64,000 nt of DNA from Lysinibacillus sphaericus OT4b.31. Its GTDB lineage: Bacteria > Bacillota > Bacilli > Bacillales_A > Planococcaceae. The position numbers and the translations under genes are program-made. How positions within the stretch are numbered: the first letter of the stretch is position 1; every line of letters starts with the position of its first letter. The notes beneath the pieces are model-generated. The model was not told the DNA's origin. It made no database searches and was given only the letters and a program-made list of their open reading frames with translations. Positions 37,345 through 45,845 of this stretch are shown in pieces. The stretch is taken from NCBI RefSeq assembly GCF_000392615.1, contig NZ_KB933398.1, forward strand, positions 2,593,657-2,657,656. The letters run 5' to 3'.

Positions 37345-37754
37345 ATCATTTTTTCTTTTCAAATAGAAATATCTATATGAACCCGTTGATTTCCGCTACG
37401 GTGGACGCTTTTCGCGGGCATGGCTTCAGTCTCCTCGTCGCTACGCTCCTGCGGGGCCTTTTGCTCTTGCTATTCCCACAGAAGTCGCCGCCTGCGCTCC
37501 AATCAACTAGTTTACGTCTAGTTGGGCGACCAAGTATTGATCTTATTGTGAAAGTTTGGCTGCATAAAAGAAAAAACAGAATGGAGAAATCCATTCTGTT
37601 TAAATTTTACTTTTGAGGTTCACAACCCTTTCCGCGGAAGAATTAACTAGCCTCCTCCTTCGTTAAGCTTCGTGTTTCTCAGCTTTTTCCTCTCGTTATG
37701 GCACTTCACAACGTTTGAACAAAAAACTATGTCCGCCAATGCTCTTTGAGACAG
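37331..37754. other. Segment bounded by a 14-bp direct repeat
   Basis: GCTCTTTGAGACAG occurs at 37331-37344, as the right arm of a terminator, and again at 37741-37754, where it is followed by a TTTTTT run and lacks its left arm. The 396 bases between them hold dispersed repeat copy C, a hairpin (AAACAGAATGGA/TCCATTCTGTTT, 37574-37601) and unassigned sequence. The simplest reading is an insertion into one bidirectional terminator with target duplication. Confidence 0.55.
37385..37507. repeat. Dispersed palindromic repeat, copy C
   Basis: A 123-bp copy of the elements at 29233 and 33111, starting GTTGATTTCCGC and ending GCTCCAATCAAC, in the same orientation as copy B. No transposase remnant lies beside it. 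It lies inside the segment flanked by the 14-bp direct repeat. Confidence 0.9.
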
Positions 37755-37769
37755 TTTTTTACGTTCGTA

Positions 37770-39614
37770 TTATGAATTTCTTAAATGGTGAAGCACCGAT
37801 TTAAAATCCTGCTTCTCCCCGATTTCGCGAAAATTCCTAAAAGGATTTCCTATGTCTTTCATACGCGCTAAAACAGTCGGAATAGTAAATTTTTCTGGGC
37901 GCAATTGTTCATTGACCTCGTCCCAATTTAACGGCGTTGCAACTAACCCTTTATTATTACCCCGAGTCGAATATGGTGAAATGATTGTCTTCCCCTCAGC
38001 ATGTTGAACATAATCTAAGTATAATTTTTTTTGCCTATTTTTCTTCAAACGTTCGATTGTATAGAAGTCAGGCTGTTGTTTACATAAAAATTTACACACA
38101 AATTCTGTAAATATCCTAACTTCCTCATACGAAAAAGCATGCTCTGGTAAGGGGATATACAATTGCAAACCTTTGCCTCCTGAAGTTTTAACGAAGGATT
38201 GTAGATGAAAATAATCACATATTTCCTTTAATTGTCGTGCACCTTGCATAGCGAGTGAAAATTCATCGACAGAAGGCGGATCAAGGTCAAAAACAATCTC
38301 AGTTGGTTTCTCTGTACGAATCGTTTGAAAAGGAATATGAAATTCGAGTGCAAGTTGATTGCCTAGCCATAGTAGCGTCTCGATATTATTGCACAATATA
38401 AAATTAGTGTCGGCTATTCTTGCGGTTGTAACAAAATCAGGGATCTTCTCCGGACTACTTTTCTGATAAAAGCTTTCCCCTGGTGCGCCATGCGGATAGC
38501 GGATTAAAGTGAGCGGACGGTCATAGAGAAAAGGCAATAAATAGGAAGATATCATTTGTAAATAGTGCAAATAACCATCCTTGGTAATACCTATTTCTGG
38601 CCACACTGGCTTATCGGGATGGGTTATCTGAACGTTATTTGGAATCGGTAAAAGTTGACGTTGCATTTGTAACCAGGTACATGCTTCAGGATTTATTTCT
38701 AATCTAAATGCATGGAATCTTGGCTCTCTTAATTTACTACCATCAAAATCAATACATGCTATATCCACACAGATTGACGGCTCCAATTCCCAAGTCTCCT
38801 GTCGCTTTGTCCCATTGTTTTGAAAAAAAGTAACTAATGTCTTCCGCTCTTTATCCGTCATACCATGCCTAAATATAACAACCTCATTAAAAGTTCCCTG
38901 TTGATAAACGCCCCCATGAAAATAGCCATTTCCTTTATCATATTTGTTGACAATAACGGTGATATATCGCCAATTTTTTAATTTTAACCAATCTGTGGAC
39001 CGTATATTACTTACCCATTTACTGGTCTTTTTCTTGGCAATTATACCTTCTCCATTGTTTGCCCTTATAGTTTGTAACAGCATTTCACTATCTTCAAAAT
39101 TCTCGATCGCTTGGAGCAGCTGTCCATCCTGATAATTGATAGTGGTTGGTAGCTTTACAGCAGTAAAAAATTTAGTTAATTGTTGTTTACGGGTCTTTAA
39201 ATACCGATTGCTTTGTTCCTCACCTTTTAATTTAAGTAAATCAAATACGACATAATGGAATGGAAAATGCTTGGCATGTTCAGCAATAACGTCTTTATTT
39301 TGCATTCTTCCTCTTTTTTGTACGATTGAAAAATTACTTTTAAAATGATTTGTTAGATACACCACTTCTCCATCCAGTACTAATGGTAATAATGGTTTTA
39401 TACGATCATATATACGCATACAAAATTCTATAATCTCAGGAAATAAATGATTAAGTACATTGTCGTTTCTACTTTTCAGAATAGGCTCTTCTTCTTCCCA
39501 CACTAGAATGCAGCGAAAGCCGTCATATTTCGTTTCGTAAAGCCACTCTTCCCCTATAGGCGCTTCATTTACATCCGTCAATAGCATGGGTTTCATTTTA
39601 ACAACTACTTTCAT
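37770..39614 (-). CDS. ligD: ATP-dependent DNA ligase LigD (ligase plus polymerase)
   Basis: A 614-residue end-joining enzyme. The N-terminal ATP-dependent ligase has the adenylated lysine in YETKYDGFRC near residue 29 and LVLDGEVVYL, EGIIAKK and WLKLKNW as later motifs. The C-terminal primase-polymerase domain includes LTLIRYPHGAPGESFYQK, IVFDLDPP (metal aspartates) and VKTSGGKGLQLYIPL. As in B. subtilis, there is no phosphoesterase domain. It acts with Ku to repair double-strand breaks, especially in spores. It is divergent from ku across 87 bases, so both may be controlled together, for example by SigG. Confidence 0.95.
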   Translation of the reverse strand: MKVVVKMKPMLLTDVNEAPIGEEWLYETKYDGFRCILVWEEEEPILKSRNDNVLNHLFPEIIEFCMRIYDRIKPLLPLVLDGEVVYLTNHFKSNFSIVQKRGRMQNKDVIAEHAKHFPFHYVVFDLLKLKGEEQSNRYLKTRKQQLTKFFTAVKLPTTINYQDGQLLQAIENFEDSEMLLQTIRANNGEGIIAKKKTSKWVSNIRSTDWLKLKNWRYITVIVNKYDKGNGYFHGGVYQQGTFNEVVIFRHGMTDKERKTLVTFFQNNGTKRQETWELEPSICVDIACIDFDGSKLREPRFHAFRLEINPEACTWLQMQRQLLPIPNNVQITHPDKPVWPEIGITKDGYLHYLQMISSYLLPFLYDRPLTLIRYPHGAPGESFYQKSSPEKIPDFVTTARIADTNFILCNNIETLLWLGNQLALEFHIPFQTIRTEKPTEIVFDLDPPSVDEFSLAMQGARQLKEICDYFHLQSFVKTSGGKGLQLYIPLPEHAFSYEEVRIFTEFVCKFLCKQQPDFYTIERLKKNRQKKLYLDYVQHAEGKTIISPYSTRGNNKGLVATPLNWDEVNEQLRPEKFTIPTVLARMKDIGNPFRNFREIGEKQDFKSVLHHLRNS

Positions 39615-39701
39615 TCTTTTCTTTCAGTTTTTGATTATTTTCTTATTAGATACATAAAAATAATCAAAATATAACATAGTAATAAAAAACGAGGTGACGC
39701 T

Positions 39702-40520
39702 ATGCATACAGTCTGGAAAGGCAGTATATCATTTGGACTTGTCAATATTCCTGTTAAACTCCATGCTGCTACTGAAAATAAAGATATAAAATTACGCCAG
39801 CTCCATAAAGAATGTCATACACCGATAAGCTATAAAAAAATATGTGAAGGCTGTGATCAGGAAGTGAAGGAAGAAGAGATTGTGAAAGCCTATGAATATG
39901 CAAAAAATAAGTTTGTCGTGCTTGACGAAGAGGAGTTAGAAAACTTACGCAAGGAAAATGAAGATAAGGCTGTAGAGATTATTGATTTCGTGAAATTACA
40001 AGAAATTGATCCTATTTATTTTGAACGTACTTATTTTTTATCTCCTGATACGACTGGCGGTAAGGCCTATACTCTTTTACGTAAAACACTAGAGGAATCT
40101 GGTAAAATAGGCGTAGCTAAAATTACAATTCGTTCAAAAGAGCAGCTGGCTATCGTACGTGTCTATCAAGACGCCCTCGTGATGGAGATTATCCACTTCC
40201 CTGACGAAGTGAGAAGTGTGAGTGATGTTCCCAATATTCCAAGTGAACAAACGGTTGTTAAGAAAGAGCTTGATACGGCGCTCATGCTAGTTGAGCAACT
40301 AACAACTATATTTGATCCTGAAAAATATACGGACGAATACCGTACCGCACTAATGGAATTAATAGAAGAAAAGAAAGAAACCAATACAATAGCAGCGAAC
40401 GACAAACGTCCATTACCTGATAATGTAACGGACTTGATGTCAGCACTTCAAGCGTCGTTAGATAAAACAAAAAAACCTAGCCCACGAAAAAGAGCGACAA
40501 AAACGAAGAAAAATGCTTAA
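39702..40520 (+). CDS. ku: Non-homologous end-joining protein Ku
   Basis: 272 residues of the bacterial Ku family: HTVWKGSISFGLVNIPVKLHAATE at the start, the ring core with YFLSPDTTGGKAYTLLRKTLEESGKIGVAKITIRSKEQLAIVR, and a lysine-rich C-terminal tail (KTKKPSPRKRATKTKKNA) that would contact DNA. It forms a homodimer that threads onto broken ends and recruits LigD. GAGGTGAC precedes the ATG. It is divergent from ligD. Confidence 0.96.
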   Translation: MHTVWKGSISFGLVNIPVKLHAATENKDIKLRQLHKECHTPISYKKICEGCDQEVKEEEIVKAYEYAKNKFVVLDEEELENLRKENEDKAVEIIDFVKLQEIDPIYFERTYFLSPDTTGGKAYTLLRKTLEESGKIGVAKITIRSKEQLAIVRVYQDALVMEIIHFPDEVRSVSDVPNIPSEQTVVKKELDTALMLVEQLTTIFDPEKYTDEYRTALMELIEEKKETNTIAANDKRPLPDNVTDLMSALQASLDKTKKPSPRKRATKTKKNA

Positions 40521-40568
40521 CGGTCTTTTCAACATCACCATAGAAGCTACAAATAAATAATAACAAAT

Positions 40569-40630
40569 AAAAAATTCGCGATACTTCTGTGAGGCTAGCC
40601 AACTGCCCACGTAGAAGAAGCGAATTTTTT
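40569..40630 (+). terminator. Terminator of ku
   Basis: AAAAAATTCGC and GCGAATTTTTT form the outer stem of a longer hairpin with TTCT/AGAA inside, about 50 bases after the ku stop codon. Confidence 0.7.
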
Positions 40631-40732
40631 TGTGTTAATTTTTAAAAAATGTTATGTGAATCAATTTCTTAATTCATTTTCATATCAATAAAGGCGAATA
40701 TCAAGAAAAGAAAATAAAGTAATTGTTCATAG

Positions 40733-40848
40733 GTTAATTCCGCTACAGGCGAACGCTTTCCAACAAGCACGCACCGAGTCGCTTCCTTCGTTACGCTCTC
40801 GTTCCGCTTGCTTTTCCCGCTGAAGTCACCACCTTACACTCCTTCCAA
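40733..40848. repeat. Dispersed repeat, divergent copy D
   Basis: A degenerate relative of copies A-C: GTTAATTCCGCTACAGGCGAACGCTTTCC, then blocks like TTCGTTACGCTCTCG and CCCGCTGAAGTCACC in the same order. It has lost its terminal inverted repeat on the right. The other parts of the 40521-40996 interval show only the ku terminator and the promoter region of the next gene. Confidence 0.6.
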
Positions 40849-40996
40849 AAATGCTCGTGTTTCTTTATAGAAAAACGATTTCTGAAATTAATTCAAGTTA
40901 TATTGTTATGCACCCCCGATGACATAAATTACAAAAAACAGAACGTACATTTGTATATTTTGTTATAATTAAGACAGAAATTGGGGGGATGTAAAG

Positions 40997-42025
40997 ATGA
41001 CAAACATAGACATCAAGCAACGCATGCAACATTATCATGTTACCGGACTAAGCTTTTCGTTAATTGAAGATGGTCAAATCAGTGAATCTAGGCACTTTGG
41101 ATGCTTTGAATCCGGCTCTAATAACAGAGTGGATGCCCATACTCTTTTTAATGCCTGTTCCATAAGTAAATTTCTAACAGCCCTGTTAGCGATGCGATTA
41201 GTAGAACAAAATTATTTACATTTAGATGAGGATGTTAACAATCAGTTACTATCGTGGAAAGTACCTGATAATCATTACACAAAGATAAAAAAAGTGACAT
41301 TACGCAATTTACTATGCCATCAGGCGGGAATAAAAGATCCTCGTGATAGCTTTTCGGCATTGCAATTACTACAAGAGCAACCTACAATGGTCGAAATTTT
41401 AAATGGACAAACCCCCTACTGTTCTATCCCCATTGAGGTGAGCTATGAGCCAGAGAGTGAATTTCACTATTCAGATGCTGGATTCTGCATCATCCAGCAA
41501 TTGATAGAGGACGTAACTGGAAAGCCATTTCACCTCGTGGTGGATGAATTTATTTTTACACCGTTACATATGAAAAACAGCCTATTTGCCACAAACATTC
41601 ATGACATAACAAAAAATGTTGCCTGTGGTCATCATAAAAATGGTGAGTTAGTGCTCGGCAAATACCCCATCTATCCATACCTAGCAGCCTGTGGTTTATG
41701 GACTACCACAGCTGATTTAGCGAAGCTAGTTCTTGAATTAATGCATGCTTTAAAAGGTACAAGTAACTTGGGCATCTCTGTAAGCCACATAAAAGAACTG
41801 ATACATCCACAAGGGTGTAAGGAGTGGACGGGCTTAGGCGTATTTATTGAAGGCGCACAACAAGAGATCGAGATGTCTTCTCTTGGTTGGGGTGTTGGAT
41901 TTCAATGTATGATTGTTGCTTATCCTTATAGAGAAAAAGGCTTAGTTATCATGACCAATACAGATTTAGGCGTACACCAAATGGAAGGGTTAATTGGCGA
42001 AATATATAAATCCCTCCTCCTCTAA
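40997..42025 (+). CDS. Serine hydrolase, class C beta-lactamase family
   Basis: 342 residues. The SxxK motif is SISK in FNACSISKFLTALLAMRL, the second motif is YSD in FHYSDAGFC, and LGWGVGFQ stands near the KTG position. The first half has the AmpC/esterase-type fold markers (LRNLLCHQAGI). There is no signal peptide, so a cytoplasmic esterase or peptidase is more likely than a true beta-lactamase. TTGGGGGGAT precedes the ATG. It is monocistronic with a strong terminator. Confidence 0.88.
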   Translation: MTNIDIKQRMQHYHVTGLSFSLIEDGQISESRHFGCFESGSNNRVDAHTLFNACSISKFLTALLAMRLVEQNYLHLDEDVNNQLLSWKVPDNHYTKIKKVTLRNLLCHQAGIKDPRDSFSALQLLQEQPTMVEILNGQTPYCSIPIEVSYEPESEFHYSDAGFCIIQQLIEDVTGKPFHLVVDEFIFTPLHMKNSLFATNIHDITKNVACGHHKNGELVLGKYPIYPYLAACGLWTTTADLAKLVLELMHALKGTSNLGISVSHIKELIHPQGCKEWTGLGVFIEGAQQEIEMSSLGWGVGFQCMIVAYPYREKGLVIMTNTDLGVHQMEGLIGEIYKSLLL

Positions 42026-42035
42026 AAAGTTAAAA

Positions 42036-42061
42036 AGCGTGTTTTGTCATCAAAACACGCT
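42036..42061. terminator. Bidirectional terminator
   Basis: AGCGTGTTTTG and CAAAACACGCT form a perfect 11-base-pair stem with a TCAT loop between convergent genes. Confidence 0.85.
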
Positions 42062-42068
42062 CATAAAA

Positions 42069-42596
42069 TTAAACTGTTTTCACTTTATAATGCAGCTGTA
42101 CCATCTGACCAAATCGTTGTGTATTTATTAATTTTAACTCTATTTGCGGATTTTTTTCTTTAAATAACGGAATACCTGAACCTAGAATATGGGGTGTGAC
42201 CGTGATAATATATTCATCAATTAGGTTTTCCTTCATGAAAGCATCGAGAATACCTGCTCCACCAACCATCCAAATTTTAGAACCTTGTTGTTCCTTTAAC
42301 TTTTTAGTAAACGCTACAACATCTTCCTTAACGAATTCTACATAGTCATCTGTCCCATCTTGTGAGGTAGTGAATACATAGCATTTTTTATCCGGATATG
42401 GAAAAGACTCTGTATGTTCCAGTACGTAATCATACGTTCTTTTGCCCATAATGATTGTATCGATGGATTGATACATCTCTGTATAGCCATTGTCCCCTTC
42501 CCCCTCTGCATCGTATAACCATTGTAAGTTATCATCTTCTTTTGCGATAAAGCCATCTAAACTAGTAGCAATAAATAAAATTACTTCTCTTGTCAT
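42069..42596 (-). CDS. Dihydrofolate reductase-like (RibD C-terminal) protein
   Basis: 175 residues of the RibD_C/DHFR-like family (YwjB/YyaP type): REVILFIATSLDGFIAKEDDNLQWL at the start, IIMGKRTYDYVL, and KIWMVGGAGILDAFMKENLIDEYIITVTPHILGSGIPLF with the NADPH-binding GGAG. Likely an NADPH-dependent reductase of unknown substrate. ATG 42596 follows AAGGAGAAA; the longer frame from 42650 lacks a ribosome site. It diverges from a WYL-domain regulator. Confidence 0.9.
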   Translation of the reverse strand: MTREVILFIATSLDGFIAKEDDNLQWLYDAEGEGDNGYTEMYQSIDTIIMGKRTYDYVLEHTESFPYPDKKCYVFTTSQDGTDDYVEFVKEDVVAFTKKLKEQQGSKIWMVGGAGILDAFMKENLIDEYIITVTPHILGSGIPLFKEKNPQIELKLINTQRFGQMVQLHYKVKTV

Positions 42597-42713
42597 ATGT
42601 TTTTCTCCTTTTATCTTTAGGGTATTGCTTTTTGATAAAATCATCAGCAAAACCTATACTAAACATAAAACATGACAAGTAGTGGCATGTTCAAAAAGAA
42701 AAGGTGAGGAAAA

Positions 42714-43664
42714 ATGTCAAAAGCAAAGCGTTTATTAGATATTTTAATGTTTGTGAATTCAAAAAGAAAATTTACGGCACAAGAAATAGCCGATGAATTT
42801 CATATATCTATCCGTACTGTCCATAGATACATCCTAGATTTAAGTGATATGGGTTTACCCATCTACGCAGAACAAGGCAGAAACGGAGGCTATACCGTCA
42901 TAACAAATCGACTACTTCCACCTATTTTATTTACAGAAGACGAAGTTGTTTCGATCTTCTTTGCCTTTCAATCTCTCAGTTACTATCGTGATCTGCCGTT
43001 TGATGCTGAAATCCACTCAGCCGGTCATAAATTATATAACTCACTTCAACATGATACCAAAATAAAAGTAGACAAAATTCGTTCTTACATCGCTTTTTGG
43101 AATCCTAAAAGAATGATTCATACACCCCTGTTAAAAGATGTTTTAGAGGCTTCGATAGCAGGTAGTCATTTACATATTCAATATGACTCGAAATCTGGTA
43201 CTACAACCAAACACATTCGCCCTATTGGAGTATACGCTCATGATGGTCTCTGGTACTTGCCTGCCTATGACTTTAGTAAGCAAAAAGTATTGCTCTATCG
43301 TGTGGATCGTATTCTATCTATTATAGCAACTGACAAAGATGAAGAGTGCTTTATGAATTTAGCGCAATGGTTTGATAGTTATGAAGTAAAAAACCCAATT
43401 CGCTTACATGTTCAATTAACAATGGAAGGCGTACGCCAATGCAAAAGTGTGCCAAGTTTTGAGGAGCTTGTCGTAATAAAAGAAGATGGTACTGGCTCCA
43501 TTGATGCCATGATCGACAAAGGGGAGCTTGGTTTTATCACCCCACTCTTTGTCAGATTGGGTAGTCATGCAAGAGTTTTAGAACCAAAGGAATTAATAGC
43601 TAATTTACGTACGCATGCACAAGAGATTTTAACGATGTATCCTGATGATACACAGCATTCTTGA
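42714..43664 (+). CDS. WYL-domain transcriptional regulator (YafY-like)
   Basis: 316 residues. The N-terminal DeoR-like helix-turn-helix is RLLDILMFVNSKRKFTAQEIADEFHISIRTVHRYILDLSDMGLPIYAEQGRNGGY, followed by a WYL domain (PIGVYAHDGLWYLPAYDFSKQKVLLYRVDRI) and a WCX-like C-terminus. WYL domains sense nucleotides or single-stranded DNA. It diverges from the RibD-like reductase, its probable target. GGTGAGG precedes the ATG. Confidence 0.92.
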   Translation: MSKAKRLLDILMFVNSKRKFTAQEIADEFHISIRTVHRYILDLSDMGLPIYAEQGRNGGYTVITNRLLPPILFTEDEVVSIFFAFQSLSYYRDLPFDAEIHSAGHKLYNSLQHDTKIKVDKIRSYIAFWNPKRMIHTPLLKDVLEASIAGSHLHIQYDSKSGTTTKHIRPIGVYAHDGLWYLPAYDFSKQKVLLYRVDRILSIIATDKDEECFMNLAQWFDSYEVKNPIRLHVQLTMEGVRQCKSVPSFEELVVIKEDGTGSIDAMIDKGELGFITPLFVRLGSHARVLEPKELIANLRTHAQEILTMYPDDTQHS

Positions 43665-43825
43665 TTTTTGATTGCTTTGGTCTTCATGCTTTTGGAACCA
43701 TCTCTATCGTGTCTTTTTGTGTCTGTATTGACTATCTGACGATTTTGTAAGATTGGCGTAACATAATTCGTTACTACTTCTTGAGGAATTTCCGTATACT
43801 TTGTATCAGTTAGGAGGAAAACAAT

Positions 43826-44860
43826 ATGCAACCAATCGATTTAAACAAACGAATTCATACTTTGGATTATCTCAGGGGATTTGCGCTATTAGGAATCATT
43901 TTAGTTAATATCCCCGCACTCTTGTGGATTGAGCCACCAACAACTTCAGTTGATATTGCTTACAGCCATTTTTTAGCTCTATTTGTTGAAGGTAAATTTT
44001 TTACAATCTTTTCATTTTTATTCGGCATTGGCTTTTTCATGTTTATATCCCGGGCAACTGCTAAAAATGAAAGGGCGTATCTATTGTTTTTAAGAAGAAT
44101 TGCCCTGTTATTTTTATTTGGTATCGTCCATGTATTTTTTCAGCCGGGAGAAGCGTTAACAGTCTATGCTCTATTTGGTTTAATTGCTTTACCATTTTAT
44201 AAAATGCGGAAAGAACTAAATCTAGCCATAGGGCTTATCCTTTTAGCTGTTACTGCTTATTTTGGTATAAAAATTGCCATGCCGTTCCCGTTAATTTTAC
44301 TTGGATTAGCAGCAGGACAGTATCAGCTATTCGAAAAAATAAATGCTCATCAAAAGAAATTAATTGTCTTGACAAGTATTCTGTTTTTACTAAGCTTAGG
44401 CGGATGGCTTTATCAATGGAGTTATGTACCTGATGCAACACCCTCTTCTGTTGATACTATGTCAAAGGAGAAATTAGAAGAGTATATAGCTAATATTGAA
44501 AACTTTTCATTAATCGGGATGCAAATTAGTCCATTTGTTTCGGCTTTCTATGTAGGGATACTCGTATTATTACTTCAATATCCATTAGTACAATTGTTAT
44601 TATCCCCATTAAGAGAATACGGTCGCATGGCTTTAACAAATTATTTAGGGCAAACGGCACTTATTTTATTACTTGGGCATACATTTCAATTAATTTCACA
44701 TATCAACCTAATGTCATCACTTTGGATTTGCATAGGCATTTATATTTTCCAATTGCTATTTAGTAAGGTTTGGTTGAAGTTCTATAGATTTGGACCGATT
44801 GAATGGCTATGGCGAATGGGTACCTATTGGACAATTCCCCCACTAGTAAAACGATGTTAG
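43826..44860 (+). CDS. DUF418 (YeiB-like) membrane protein
   Basis: 344 residues with about nine membrane helices. The N-terminal RIHTLDYLRGFALLGIILVNIPALL and the C-terminal YGRMALTNYLGQTALILLLGH and FYRFGPIEWLWRMGTYW are DUF418 signatures. AGGAGG precedes the ATG. It is an intact paralogue of the broken gene at 13920-15141. The family function is unknown; transport of a small metabolite has been proposed. A hairpin at 44868-44902 ends the transcript. Confidence 0.9.
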   Translation: MQPIDLNKRIHTLDYLRGFALLGIILVNIPALLWIEPPTTSVDIAYSHFLALFVEGKFFTIFSFLFGIGFFMFISRATAKNERAYLLFLRRIALLFLFGIVHVFFQPGEALTVYALFGLIALPFYKMRKELNLAIGLILLAVTAYFGIKIAMPFPLILLGLAAGQYQLFEKINAHQKKLIVLTSILFLLSLGGWLYQWSYVPDATPSSVDTMSKEKLEEYIANIENFSLIGMQISPFVSAFYVGILVLLLQYPLVQLLLSPLREYGRMALTNYLGQTALILLLGHTFQLISHINLMSSLWICIGIYIFQLLFSKVWLKFYRFGPIEWLWRMGTYWTIPPLVKRC

Positions 44861-44867
44861 AAAAATA

Positions 44868-44902
44868 GAACTAGGCACACGAATTAAAGTGTTCCTAGTT
44901 CT
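44868..44902 (+). terminator. Terminator of DUF418 gene
   Basis: AGAACTAGGCACAC pairs, with one mismatch, with GTGTTCCTAGTTCT around a seven-base loop. Confidence 0.75.
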
Positions 44903-44934
44903 TGTGCATGCGATTGGATGTAAGCGAATCAGCG

Positions 44935-45245
44935 TTAGGATTCAGTTTTTTTATAAATAATTTCATGTGAATCCTTTAGTTTTATAAGGAGCGGGACATC
45001 TTCTCCCGTACCTATTTCTATGTACTGATAACTTCTAAGGTCGATAACTAATGCAAGATGATATTCTTTATAATTTTCATCTTCATTTCTAACCCTTTAT
45101 CTGAATCATAATATGTGTCAATTTCGTACAAGCTTGTTTGCGTATTTTCCCATGTAATTTCCACAACAGTTTTACATTTATAATGAAGTAATGCGCTTAC
45201 TGATTTTTCAATATGCATTCCTACTTCTCTTATCTGTTTTTTCAT
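44935..45245 (-). pseudogene. Small hypothetical gene broken by one base
   Basis: From ATG 45245 the frame reads KKQIREVGMHIEKSVSALLH and on to YYDSDKGLEM, then runs out at 45048. The next frame, starting in the same GAAATGAAGATG, continues with NEDENYKEYHLALVIDLRSY and IEIGTGEDVPLLIKLKDSH to a stop at 44935. Together they make a coherent protein of about 103 residues; loss of one A in the GAAA run near 45085 explains the break. The family is not recognised. It could also be a sequencing error. Confidence 0.6.
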
Positions 45246-45341
45246 AAGTCTGAATCCCTAAATCTTTAAAATCTATTTTTTGAATATTTTTCAATTTAAT
45301 GCTATATTTATCATAATTATTTTATTATAAGGGGTATCATT

Positions 45342-45674
45342 ATGGCAACAATTGAAGATTTTATATCGCTTGATATCAGAATCGGTACGGTTATCCAAGC
45401 TGAAGAACTTCCTAAAGCAAAGATTCCTGCAATTAAAATGAAAATTGATTTTGGCGAAACAATAGGAACGAAACAATCCTCTGCACAAATTACGAAACGA
45501 TATAGTCCGGCAGATATCATCGGCAAACAAGTAGTAGCTATTGTCAATTTTCCACCTCGTCGAGTGGCAGGTTTTAAATCCGAAGTTCTAGTGATTGGTG
45601 GCGTTCCTACAGAGGGCGATGTTATTCTTTTAACTCCCGATCAAGTAATACCAAATGGCACAAAAATTAGTTAA
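45342..45674 (+). CDS. csaA: CsaA-like tRNA-binding domain protein
   Basis: 110 residues forming a single tRNA-binding OB fold of CsaA type: LDIRIGTVIQAEELPKAKIPAIKMKIDFG, SSAQITKRYSPADIIGKQVVAIVNFPPRRVAGFKSEVLVIG. CsaA dimers are described as export-related chaperones and bind tRNA-like structures; it is the normal family length. AAGGGGTATC precedes the ATG. The gene stands alone, followed by a candidate small RNA. Confidence 0.93.
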   Translation: MATIEDFISLDIRIGTVIQAEELPKAKIPAIKMKIDFGETIGTKQSSAQITKRYSPADIIGKQVVAIVNFPPRRVAGFKSEVLVIGGVPTEGDVILLTPDQVIPNGTKIS

Positions 45675-45777
45675 TGAAAATAACTTCAAAATTTTCACAT
45701 CGGTTAATACGAATTCATCATCAATTATTCATTTGTCTTTTTAACATGTTTTGTCCGTCATGTGTTATAATGCTGTT

Positions 45778-45845
45778 ACTGACTAACCTGAAAAGGGTTT
45801 AAATCAAGATGCTGTAGCGAGTGACGACGCTACAGCATCTTTTTA
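45778..45845 (+). ncRNA. Candidate small RNA 1
   Basis: An extended -10 promoter, TGTTATAAT (45763-45771), has no good -35. About 30 bases after the expected start lies a terminator: AGATGCTGTAGCG (45807-45819) pairs perfectly with CGCTACAGCATCT (45828-45840), followed by TTTTTATTT. No ribosome site or start codon lies between. It resembles the element at 49646-49715 from the -10 box through GCTGTAGC, so the two look like paralogues. The hairpin could instead serve csaA. Confidence 0.5.

Noticed and set aside
37377..37616. Open frame of 79 codons across repeat copy C (and similar frames in copy A)
   Set aside because: It lies wholly in the dispersed palindromic repeat, has no ribosome site, and frames differ between copies.
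40997..42025. True secreted beta-lactamase
   Set aside because: There is no signal peptide, and SxxK/YxD alone is shared by esterases and peptidases of the same fold.
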